The position numbers and the translations under genes are program-made. Shown here in pieces: positions 54,918 through 64,000 of a stretch of DNA of 64,000 nucleotides. The notes beneath the pieces were generated by a model, which searched no databases, was not told the DNA's origin, and worked only from the letters and a program-made list of their open reading frames with translations. Position 1 is the stretch's first letter; every line of letters starts with the position of its first letter. This DNA comes from Microdon myrmicae. Its lineage: Eukaryota > Arthropoda > Insecta > Diptera > Syrphidae. The stretch spans positions 2,720,501 to 2,784,500 of the forward strand of contig OZ007497.1 of the NCBI GenBank assembly GCA_963931805.1, given 5' to 3'.

Positions 54918-56300
54918 CTGTCACGTGTCTGGTGTTCATCACTTCTCGCCGCCTGGACGCAACGCTCTGGGGGCACCCTCTTATCACCGCCCAGGCACCG
55001 CGAATCACGTGTCTGGGGGCACCACTCTTACGGAGTCGGTGTCTAAGTTGGACTTTCGGTATCAAGAGTAGAGGATATAGAAGATGATGAACAGGAAAGA
55101 TGCCGGCACCAATAAAAATCATATCATCGGAAAGCTGTCACAGTGTGGATTACACCGCTTCTCGTCATCTGGACTCATCGGTCACGCATCAGGATTTGTC
55201 GCTTCTCGGCACCTCGGCACATCGCTGTCACGTGTCTGGGGTTCTTCACTTCTCGCCGCCTGGATACAAAGCTCTGGGGGTACCCTCTTATCACCGCCCA
55301 GGCACCGCGAATCACGTGTCTGGGGGCACCACTTCAACAAAGTCGGTGTCTAAGCTGGGCTTTCGGTAACAGGATCAGGGGATATAGAAGATGAGGAACA
55401 AGGAAAGATGCCGGCACCCTTCGAGAAATCAGATCAACGGAGAGCGAATAATGAACACATGGTCCACCCACCAGACAAGAAGAAAGATACCTTGGGGACT
55501 ATTTTATCTTGCGACACAATTAAACGAAGGCGTCTATTGAACAACTGAGTTATTCTTCTTAATAGCAACCCGGATGCGCAACCTCTCTGGCTCACGCAAG
55601 TGCCAGTCTAATTCAATAAATTATGCCGCTAGGATTCGACCACAACATTACAAAAGAAAAAGACACCATGTCCAGCACCATCATCCTATCAGTGGATCAA
55701 ACACTCCACCAGGTAACGCTGCCGACAGAGAGTTCCGTTCCCATCAAGAAACTCGCCCAACGCCGAGCATTGGTTTAGCGGCGTAGATGGGACATATCCC
55801 CAACTGCAACAGCATCAGCCAGAGCAATCAACTTGGATTCGAGATGCAGATGATCCTAGGCAGTTGGCGGTAACTCTAACATTTCTGGTAGCGGCACAGG
55901 CTGGACATACTGAGAAGATGGTGGAATTACAACCCATCACCTTCAACATATTGACGTCTAAAATACACTTATATTCTACTAATGGATTTACGATCCAATG
56001 GGGACTACGTCCAACATACTTATATTCCACGTACGGATTTACGATCCGACATGGGACTACGTCCAACCTATTTTTACGCTACGTACGGAGTTACGTTACA
56101 ACCCACCCAGACACATTGCTGTCACGTTTCATCACTTCTCGACGCCTGGACGCAACGTTCTGGGGGCACCCTCTCAACACCACCCAGGCACCGTGAACCA
56201 CGTGTCTGGGGGCACCACGCCAACAAAGTCGGTATCTAAGTTGGACTTTCGGTAACAAGAGTAGAGGATATAGAAGATGATGAACAGGAAGGATGCCGAC
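54918..56300 (+). repeat. ~190-bp dispersed repeat, three copies, in the BEL interior
   Basis: Copies at about 54918-55108, 55225-55425 and 56117-56300. Shared blocks: CTGTCACGTGTCTGGG, CTTCTCGCCGCCTGGA, GGGGGCACCCTCT, CACCGCCCAGGCACCG, AGTCGGTGTCTAAG, and GAGGATATAGAAGATGA near the end. Copies 1 and 2 are 307 bp apart. Between copies 2 and 3 lies GGATTTACGATCC-ACTACGTCCAAC-type repeat. It does not look coding. Confidence 0.85.
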
Positions 56301-56690
56301 ACCCTTCGAGAAATCATTTCAACGACAAACGAGATGATTGACGACCTTTCAACATTTATTACTACTCAAATTCGAGTAGAAATCTCTACAACGAGGGAGA
56401 TGATTGACAAATTCTCAACCTTATATTACTCCCAACAAAGGAGAGCAACAACCTCCGAGACGATTCAGAACTGCTCAACATGGTACTACTTTTCGACAAC
56501 AGAGCAGACTACTCAACAATACAGAGAAGACGATTGGCGACTTCTCAACAATATAGTAATCAATTCAACCCTAAAGACCGTTGACGGCTGATGGGGCAAA
56601 TATCGCCTTTCAGGCACTTCTCCACAACATGTCGGAGATTATCAACAAACATCAACAACAAACAACGACGGCATACCTCGAACTATAGTG
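56300..56690 (+). other. BEL interior, GAGATGATTGA-type repeats
   Basis: Imperfect repeats of ACGAGGGAGATGATTGAC...CTCAACA...TATTACT. The long open frame through them arises from the repeat and is not called a gene. Confidence 0.55.
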
Positions 56691-56731
56691 TATGCCAATT
56701 TTGTCAACGATAGCTACAACGCTAATACTCA

Positions 56732-57204
56732 ATGGCCAATGGGGCCTTCTGCCACTACACTCTAACATTTCAAGAGTATTCAACAGTGCTAGCCCAAGTA
56801 GAAGCCTGTCTGAACTCCAGGCCACTTTGTCCAATAACCGAGGATCCAGACGATTTGTCCATTCTGACGCCGGGAAATTTTTTTTTAATTGGCAAACCGC
56901 GGCACAAGAAAGGGATGTAACCGACACCAGGGCAACCTACTTGAACAGATGGCAGCTCCTACAAAAAATCCAGCAAGACTTCTGGAAGAAATGGAAATCC
57001 GAATACCTCGCTCGTCCCCAGCAGCGCCCAAAATGGCTTGCCTCCAATTATCAACTGAAAGTAGGACACCTTGTGCTCATACTGGATGAGCAGACGCCTC
57101 CCACCCTTTGGAGGTTAGGCCGAATTGAAGCAACACATCCAGGCACGACAACCCTAAACCGTCCCATAGCTAAACTGTGCTCTCTTCCAATGACAAATGA
57201 ATAA
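56732..57204 (+). pseudogene. pol: BEL/Pao pol: integrase C-terminal part
   Basis: The end of a BEL/Pao integrase. FQEYSTVLAQVEACLNSRPLCPITEDPDDLSILTPGNFFLIGKP is the core C-terminus, then a frameshift near 56900, then RWQLLQKIQQDFWKKWKSEYL, RPKWLASNYQLKVGHLVLILDE, PPTLWRLGRI, THPG and PIAKLCSLP, the conserved BEL tail. This fixes the identity of the host element. Upstream integrase, RNase H and RT are deleted. Confidence 0.92.
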
Positions 57205-57529
57205 TCACACACTCACACACACTCTGTCACACACACACACACACACTAACACTAATAATCGATTATGAATTACGTTAATATATAACTAATAAACAATAAT
57301 GGATTATAATTAAAATCATACCCCAATAACACTAATAATTGCCACCCCTCTGCCCATCCAACGCTCACGCTGATGAACAGCATAAGTGATGGCGGGGACC
57401 TTGGATAACACCTAATGATGTTTTGATACACAGAAAGTTGTAGCCTAGGTCGAGCATCTCCGTGCTGATCTCATCGCAGGAACCATAGCAACAACCCTTT
57501 GTCGAAGTATCTTCGCCGGCCCGGCAAGA

Positions 57530-58170
57530 TGTTGCAGCACAGGCAGCAACATTTAAAAACAAGGAATGAATCGATCTCTCAGCAATGCCACTCAAGTAGA
57601 ACCGATTCACTACAACTTTTAAATAAGTCAAGTCACCCACCATCGAAGCGACAAAAATTCAACACGACAACTCCATCGCCGAAGGGTATACTCCGTTTCT
57701 TTGCTCAATGATTAATATTGACACTGCAACGGAAAAAGGCACTCGTAGGGTACAACCGTTTCTCACACTGATCTGCTGTTCGATAGTACGGGGCTTTTGA
57801 TCCGATGACAGTAACGGGGAAATATGGATTACGAAGTATATTAACGGGCGCATGGAAACAATTCTTCTCCGTTCTTCATTGTGCTTTGGTGCAATTGAAA
57901 TCAAATTTTGTTGTGTTAAGCAAAGTGGCCATTGAAGTGGCAAATTAACCTAAATAAATGTAAAGTTTAAAAAATGTATTTTAAATTAAGTGAATTGAAA
58001 GTTTGTAAATTCGATTGTTACAAAGTGTAAATAAACATATATAAGAATAGCTGCAACAAAACCCCTTTTTTGGATTAATTTGGCTGTCCTGGACAAGTAA
58101 ATGGAAACCCTTTTTTGATTAAATGAAATTTGGCTGTCCTGGTCGAGGAAGGAACGACCACGGATTATCA
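57530..58170 (+). repeat. BEL 3' LTR
   Basis: 641 bp, TGTTGCAGCAC to CACGGATTATCA. It lacks the SINE of the 5' LTR. No convincing polypurine tract precedes it (TCGCCGGCCCGGCAAGA). Confidence 0.92.
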
Positions 58171-58319
58171 GCGTGGTATCCACAAATTACCAGAAAGGTG
58201 GTTGAAATGTGTAGAAAGCAATGGCCAATACTTCGAATAAAATGTTTTTTACTTTCCCAAAAAAAAAACTTTTTTTTCTTTAAAAAAAAAACGCTCACTT
58301 CATACCGGTACACCTGGTA

Positions 58320-60225
58320 AGTCCTGAACCTTTCTTCTTCTTGAAAGCCCACACTTTATTTGTATTGTTTGGGGCTTCCTTCTCAGTATCTGATGAATAA
58401 TTGCAAGATACCTTGGGAGTTGTACAACATTTTTTTCATGTATGATGTTAAAAATGTTACATGACAGTATACCTTGTCAAAATCATATGCACACCTTGGA
58501 ATGATTTCAATGTTCACCCTGTGCAGTTGAACAAGTTTAGCAGGGATGTCATAACTGGATATAGCTCTGTGTGTCTTGTCTCCATAGACGCTATAGTACA
58601 TGGTATTTGTTGTTTATTTTTTTAGGCAAAGTATTGTAATTGTGGATTCTATCGCCTTGAATCTAGGCTGATCAGTTCGCTGGCATATTGTTTCATGCTT
58701 TCATGGTGACTTCAAAAGCTTGCGAAAACGCTACCGCAGTGAAAAACGCAGCATCAAAAGAAAATCGAAAGATTCATCGCGTCATGTGCCAGGATATTAA
58801 GGTAGCAATTACATCTTGTATAGCGACTTAAGACAATCTCGCATATACGCGATGGTAATCTGCTGCCTCCGTGCTTTGGTACAAATCTTTTCAACGTGCG
58901 CTCCAATCATGCATATATAGTGTGATAGAAAGCATTTTTTGCACAGTCTTGAAGATTTCCCTTTATGCCTTAGAAATGTACCCATTTGAAACTGGTTTAA
59001 AAACATCGGCAGTAACTTATCCATTTATTTATTTACATAATTACTCGATTATTTTCTTTCTTATTTATCGACTCACTTAGAGAGAAACTAATTCTGTCGA
59101 ATAAGTGTAGCATTTTCCTGATCTACATTACCCCCGATTCATAGAGCCGACGATAATGAAACCTGGAACGGCATTTAATTTAATTTATGTAAATGTAAAT
59201 ATCCTATGGATGGAAAAGGGTTGTTACGTTATTGAAAATTTATAGTTTGACCCATCACAGGTTACCGTTTGCTCCCTACGTTTTGAGAGGTTTTGAAATA
59301 AAAGACTGAAGGCGTTTTCACCAAGGAAAGTATGTTTTCATCGCTGATACGATCTTTCTTATTGAAGAGCACGCTTCTTCCATCGCCACACTCCCAAATC
59401 TTTAACCTGTTCACTGTGCATCAAGCTGTGCTCTCATCTCTTTGAAATTCACTTAACCTTCATAATCAATCAAGTTGCCTAGGGTGTTTAAGCTTAGCAT
59501 AGAAACTGCCTAATGTAATTTGTACTTGAACACGATCGCCGCCAAAGTTATAACTACAGTTCCTATGTCGATGACGACGAGTACTACGTATACGACAACG
59601 ACAGCGAGCAAATGAAATATCACTGAAATCAATTTACCGCGCAATGTGCCTACGTCCATGGTCAACACGTGATACCTGGTATCATCGTGGCCAGTCAACG
59701 CTGTTGTCTTGCGGCACAGCGAAATATTTACCGGATCAGACACTGATGGACCTAAAGGTCTCCCATTTAAGCAGACATATGGTTCGCTTTGAAAGACTAG
59801 AGGCGGAGGCAGACGGATGTATCCACCATGTAGGCTTCGAGGATCTTACCACCGTACAAATGATCAGCACATTAGCGTAACGATTTTTCAAATGGGAACG
59901 CTAGGTGTGAAAACATCGTACAGCCGAAGCGTGTTTCTGTCAGAGACAACTTAGATGCACTCATAGATGACCCTTAGTTTATATATGGAAATCTAACGCC
60001 TTGGGTATAACGTGGTATGAAAGATGTCCTCGTTTTTGTATCCAGGACGTGAAATCTATTAATCGTCTTCTCCATCTGTAAACTTATGGATAACACTTGA
60101 ATAATCGTGAAAACATAAATAAGAATGAATATAAAACCTCTATGTACTAATGCGTAACATGAAATAGGAATCGTGTATTCAGTACGATGAATTGAGAGCA
60201 ATCAACTATTAATATTGGACCAACT
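58320..60225. other. Unannotated segment, possibly host
   Basis: About 1.9 kb without terminal repeats, RT, transposase or RNA genes. The longest suspicious frame is a minus ORF (59743-59510) with a hydrophobic stretch (LLAVVVVYVVLVVIDIGTVV). It could be a membrane-protein exon, but it has no clear splice sites or family match, so I do not call it. This segment and 49401-50446 flank the mariner. Confidence 0.4.
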
Positions 60226-60239
60226 ATAAATTGCCAAAA

Positions 60240-60356
60240 CTAATGACCTTGCCTGGAAAAAATAAATTATTATGGAAAATTTAACAAGCCTCAGGACTTG
60301 CTAAATAAGGCCAAGACCGGTTCCCGGTTGTAGTGCCGATGATGATGATGATGATG
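60240..60356 (+). mobile_element. Headless SINE copy
   Basis: SINE body from CTAATGACCTTGCC to a seven-fold GAT tail, without the tRNA head. Perfect 14-bp duplication ATAAATTGCCAAAA (60226-60239 and 60357-60370). Confidence 0.93.
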
Positions 60357-60370
60357 ATAAATTGCCAAAA

Positions 60371-61047
60371 ATTCGGTTTCCCGAATTAAATATTATCTGG
60401 AGGGTTAACTGAATGGGGTATTAGTCTCGTGAATGGGGTACCACCAATTGAGGACCATGAATGAGCTGGGTGTTATGAGCTAAGTACTATGAATTCGATA
60501 AACCTTTTCAAGACAGTGATCACATATAAGTGTCCATTGTGTTCCGATGTCATATAAATGTCCAGTGTGGTTCGAAATCTATCGGCAAAGTTTCATGGCT
60601 CAGAATTGTCCTTGGTTTACATTGGAGTCCTGAATCCGACGACGAAATCAGTCATCCTAATTAAACTTTATATAACGAGGCCAACATAAACAGTCTGCAT
60701 AGCTGTTGATAAAACTGAATCCAGGACAAGGTGCGAGACTAATGTATTAAAAATTGAGTACCACAGATTGGATATCAAGAGATATGTAACATGAGCTGGG
60801 TCCTGTGAAGTGGCCCCCCTAGGTAGAGCCATGAGATGTAATTAAGAATTGTGTTGAAATTTGGTTACTATTAATCCGGTATTTACTATAAGTTGAACCC
60901 CTAGAGTGAGAGAAACGGGTACCATTGAGTTGCATTAATTGAAAATCATGAAATTGGTACCATAGAATGAGCACCATAAATTGGGAGCCGTCATCTATAA
61001 ATATTGTGCTCCGAATTGTGTGTTAGGAATTGGGTACTTTGTTTTTG
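60371..61047. other. Low-complexity degenerate repeat segment
   Basis: Recurring ATGAATTGGGTACC/CATGAATGAG-like phrases in diverged form throughout. No gene or transposon ends found. Confidence 0.45.
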
Positions 61048-63521
61048 GCCGTTTTTTTGTTTTATATCTACATTTATTTAACAATTCAATTACAGATTTT
61101 ACTTAAGACTAAATGTTAACTTCTATTTTACAAATAATTACATTAACTTACTGACTCTTCGCAAGCACTCTTAATTATAAATTATTATTTTTCTTATGCC
61201 TTTCGGCGTACAATAACTGTTTTTATAACATGTTACAATAAATGATATGCTTTCTTTTTAAAATGTATTCTATTTTTTCTATATCATGTATTATTTATAA
61301 TTTTTTTTTTTTTTTTAATTACATATACAATATAATTTGACAAGCAAAATAAAAAAAACGAAACAAAATGGACAAACATAAACAAGGAATACAAATAAAA
61401 ATAAAAAAAAATAAAAATAAAAAATAAAAAATTTAAATTAAATTAAAAAAAAAATCAAAATCAAAAACAAAAAATAAAAAAAAAATTAAAATAATTGGGA
61501 ATTGGGAATAGGCGGAAACAAAGCAATGTGCCTGAGAGACATACTATGTTTGGGGACGTATAGTCCTTTCTTCATCTACCACCAGTTGGAATGGGATCGA
61601 TCTTTTATTGATTCATCTCTGTCACCGATCACCATACTAAAACGCAGGTGATCTGGAATATTAGAGATATCGTTATCGTGGAGAATTCGTTTATCCCTGG
61701 CACCACGTAAAGCGTGGTAAATAATAGGGACTCCACGTCTGTCTTGGATAAGCTCGTTTTTATCCAAGAAAGGGAACGCTTCCGGGGGAATGAACCCATT
61801 TTGGAGAGTACTCTCCATATACATGTTATTGGGATAGAATGCTCCCGAAATTAGCTAATTTTCACTGCACATTGCCCTTGTTGTGTGACCACGAATAATT
61901 TTGATAATGAAGTTATCTATTCTGTTTAGTCCTGATTTGTCATACAGGACTTTATTGGGATAGTGTTTCTTATACTGCGACTCTGGGGTTCTATACACTC
62001 CTAGGCAGGAACGGAAACACTGCCTCTCGAACACCCGAAACTTCTCCATGTAAAATGGGGATATGTTGTACTATACCGGGCAGCCGTACACTAATATTGG
62101 TCGGATGAATGCTGAGTATGAAATTATTTTCACCTTGGGGCCCAGAAGACTACTAGACTCCGTGTCATTGCATATGCGTTTTTAGCTGCTGTAAGAGCAG
62201 CTGCTGTATGCTTATCAAAGTAAAGATACTGATCAAGCCAGATTCCAAGGGATTTAATTACAGTTTTTACTTGTAGGGGGAGATTATTACTTCCTGCAAT
62301 GGAAAATGTTTTCCAGTTCTGTTTTGTATCCCTCGACGCCCTGGATTGATTGGGACGACTGAAAATTGATCTTTAATTTCCAGTCGTCCCAAAAACGTTT
62401 GATTCTATTGAAATCATTTTGCAGAATTCTGTTGATGACATCAATCTTTTCTCCAGATCTATATAGCACAATGTCGTCGGCATACGCATTCGCATCGTTG
62501 AGAGAACCCATTAGATCACTAGTGTAAATGTTAAATAAAACGGGAGAATTCACTGCTCTCTGTTGTAGACCGTTTTTGATGTGGAAAGTCTTGTTAGAGA
62601 TTATATCTCCACATTTCACCACAAATTGTTTACCCATTATCACATCGTAGATAATGTATAATAAATATTCAGTCGTACCTAGATTTGATAACTTATATAC
62701 CAGCCATGCTAACCATACAGTGTCGAAAGCCTTTTCAAAGTCAACCAAACAGGCCCCCGTGCATTGTCGCTTCGCTTTGTTCCACTGTATGTCGGAAACA
62801 AGTTTTGTCGCAGCATGAACTGTGTCATGTAGATTCTAGTAATTGTATTCGCTCGTCTAGCAACAGTAAATCCCAGAAGAAATTTCCTTTTAGATAAGAC
62901 GGCGTACTGGTATCGTACAATTCTAGTTCATGTTCGATGGCCTTTGTTTGACCTTAAGTTACCCAAAAACACCCTGCTTGGCATTGACATCTTCCGCCAT
63001 AAAAAAGTAATTATTTTCCGAGTCTTACTTGAAATTTCGGAAAAGGGTATCAAGTTCATTGATACACTATGTGCACTGAGATGCTTGAGGAGCGTAAACA
63101 GAGACCACATATTGATCCCTTTGACTTTTCAAAGGAATATCTATAATTCAGGCTTCTAGCACTTGAAACTTGTGTATATCTGTGCGGTAAATGACATTGT
63201 GTTGTATATGTTTCTTGATGAAGACCTCGACTCGACCCCCTTAAGTGGAGATTGGATGATCTCGTCTAAAAACTTTATAATTTTTGTAGCCCAATCTGCG
63301 GCTTTCGTTTAGCTTAGTTTCGCTAGTCAAAAGCACATCTGGGCGTTCAGTTTCCAGCAGATTATTCTGATTATCCCCTCTTTCCATGCGGATTAGTGAG
63401 TTTACATTCACACCAATAATTTTATGAGTGAACTCGACCAAAGTGAAGTTTGTAACTGGCCATTTATTCCGTCACTCTTTTTAGTTATTTCAAATTTTTT
63501 CTCAAACACAGAAAACTGTCC
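61048..63521 (-). mobile_element. LINE D: LINE A-family copy, reverse, with internal deletion
   Basis: Minus-strand relative of LINE A: the 3' end at about 61048 (TAAATGTAGATATAAAAC tail), a 3' UTR with long A/T tracts (61270-61500), ORF2 remnants, and the end of ORF1 near 63519, where an LTR-like repeat interrupts it. About 1.3 kb between the endonuclease and the RT is missing, with the junction near 62833. Confidence 0.88.
61560..63441 (-). pseudogene. LINE D ORF2 remnants
   Basis: From 63441 down: IIGVNVNSLIRMERG and PDVLLTSETKLNE (endonuclease start), later IEHELELYDTSTPSYL-type sequence to the deletion near 62833. The RT piece 62748-62287 has DFEKAFDTVW, LQQRAVNSPVLFNIYTSD (G to R in motif B) and AYADDIVLY. 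The C-terminus at 62049-61855 (EKFRVFERQCFRSCLGVYRTPES) and 61824-61576 (NGFIPPEAFPFLDKN, ending HSNWW) is broken by several frameshifts. Dead copy. Confidence 0.87.
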
Positions 63522-64000
63522 TGTGGCGGTTCCTTTGAACGCCACTACTTACCTTCCCATCAAGTATTAAAAAACTGCTCCCTAGAGCACCAAAAACCTG
63601 GAAAGCATTTACTTACCTTTCCATCGTTTGCGCAAACTAGCACCCGAAGTGCCGTAAATCTATAATTTTCGCTGATGCAGTTCCATCAGCACCAAACAGG
63701 TATTTTTCCTAAGGACATGGTCGCATGAAACGCACCATGTTCCTTAAAAATCAATTTGGTTGCACCACCAGCAACCAACATAACTCAAACCATTTCGGTG
63801 CACATATCCCCGAACAAATTCCGCCGCACACACGGAGGAAATATTTTTTCTTTTCCCTTTTCATACAATCCCATTGGTCGGTAAGCCGATCGAGAAGCAT
63901 TAGCATCCTATAAGTATTTCCGCCAGGGGCCTGCCTGCATACAACGCAGCAAATTCCTAAAATCCAATTCGGTTACGACGTTACGTAACCGACATAAATC
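63522..64000. mobile_element. Hairpin-rich LTR-like repeat, family 1, right end outside window
   Basis: It starts TGTGGCGGTTCC, the same 12 bases as 23898, inserted into LINE D ORF1. Shared downstream blocks include CTACTTACC and a hairpin at the matching position (GCTGATG-CAGTTC-CATCAGC, 63671-63690). Another stem, TCGGTTAC...GTAACCGA, is at 63969-63992. The duplication cannot be checked because the element leaves the window. Confidence 0.75.

Larger units (their letters stand above)
51575..58170 (+). mobile_element. BEL/Pao LTR retrotransposon carrying captured host gene pieces
   Basis: Two direct LTRs (51575-52430 and 57530-58170), TGTTGCAGC to GGATTATCA, flanked by GTGTG/GCGTG (51570-51574 and 58171-58175, one mismatch) inside the mariner transposase. 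A primer-binding region TTGGTCCTTCGAGCCGG follows the 5' LTR. The 5.1-kb interior keeps only the integrase C-terminus (56732-57204). Gag, protease and RT are not recognisable. In their place are an SGT-like and an importin-7-like fragment in the sense orientation, and a ~190-bp repeat in three copies. Confidence 0.9.
50449..58317 (+). mobile_element. Mariner (irritans-type) DNA transposon, interrupted
   Basis: Inverted ends CCAGGTGTACCGGGCTGAAGTGAGCG (50449, read in two blocks) and its near-inverse at 58292-58317, flanked by TA (50447-50448 and 58318-58319). The transposase gene occupies 50622-51569 and its last 25 codons are at 58171-58249. The 6.6 kb between them is a BEL element. Without it the mariner is about 1.27 kb, the standard size. 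Confidence 0.92.

Noticed and set aside
56277..56591. 104-residue ORF in the BEL interior
   Set aside because: Built from imperfect GATGATTGA/CTCAACA repeats, with low-complexity translation and no match to BEL Gag or Pol.

Overview
The window is a transposon graveyard from an animal genome, almost certainly an insect and probably a dipteran. The inference rests on its repertoire: Jockey-like, RTE-like and other non-LTR elements, Ty1/copia, BEL/Pao, an irritans-type mariner, a tRNA-Asp-derived SINE, arthropod TATA+TCAGT promoters, and captured gene pieces closest to insect-type SGT and importin-7. I see no intact ordinary host gene. Nearly every boundary below was fixed by matching target-site duplications (TSDs) read directly in the sequence.

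Left third (1-21.5 kb). An LTR-like repeat running in from the left edge (to 1216) sits in a reverse RTE 5' end (1217-1575). Host-like DNA follows, then a minus-strand copia element (1806-21530, TSD ACACA) about 4.8 kb long once its guests are removed. Guest 1 is Jockey-like LINE A (4697-10585, 15-bp TSD), which carries a SINE (6810-7014). Guest 2, inside the copia 5' LTR, is Jockey-like LINE B (12375-21346, 17-bp TSD). LINE B itself holds a 5'-truncated LINE piece and two LTR-like repeats (17785-18988 and 19690-21209).

Middle (21.5-50.4 kb). An unannotated stretch precedes an RTE fragment split by a hairpin-rich LTR-like repeat (23898-25280). LINE C follows (to about 29.2 kb), then LINE E. 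LINE E contains a four-deep stack: LTR-like repeat 31622-49161 (TSD ACCC), RTE 32198-48445 (13-bp TSD), and at the core a 12,875-bp Polinton-like element, 34047-46921 (TSD GCCGAG, long near-identical inverted repeats). The core element has an intact 1,224-residue protein-primed DNA polymerase gene with one coding intron, a 111-residue protein and a 136-residue acidic protein. Each gene has the same promoter module. No integrase, ATPase, protease or capsid gene is visible. I regard this as the most novel system here.

Right third (50.4-64 kb). A dead mariner (50449-58317) is interrupted by a BEL/Pao element (51575-58170). Its LTRs, primer-binding region and last part of pol survive, but most of the interior is replaced by back-to-back intron-less pieces of two host mRNAs, an SGT-like co-chaperone and importin-7/moleskin, plus a 190-bp repeat in triplicate. 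One LTR has a SINE that the other lacks. Beyond lie a quiet segment, a headless SINE, a reverse LINE A-family copy (61048-63521) and another hairpin-rich LTR-like repeat running off the right edge.
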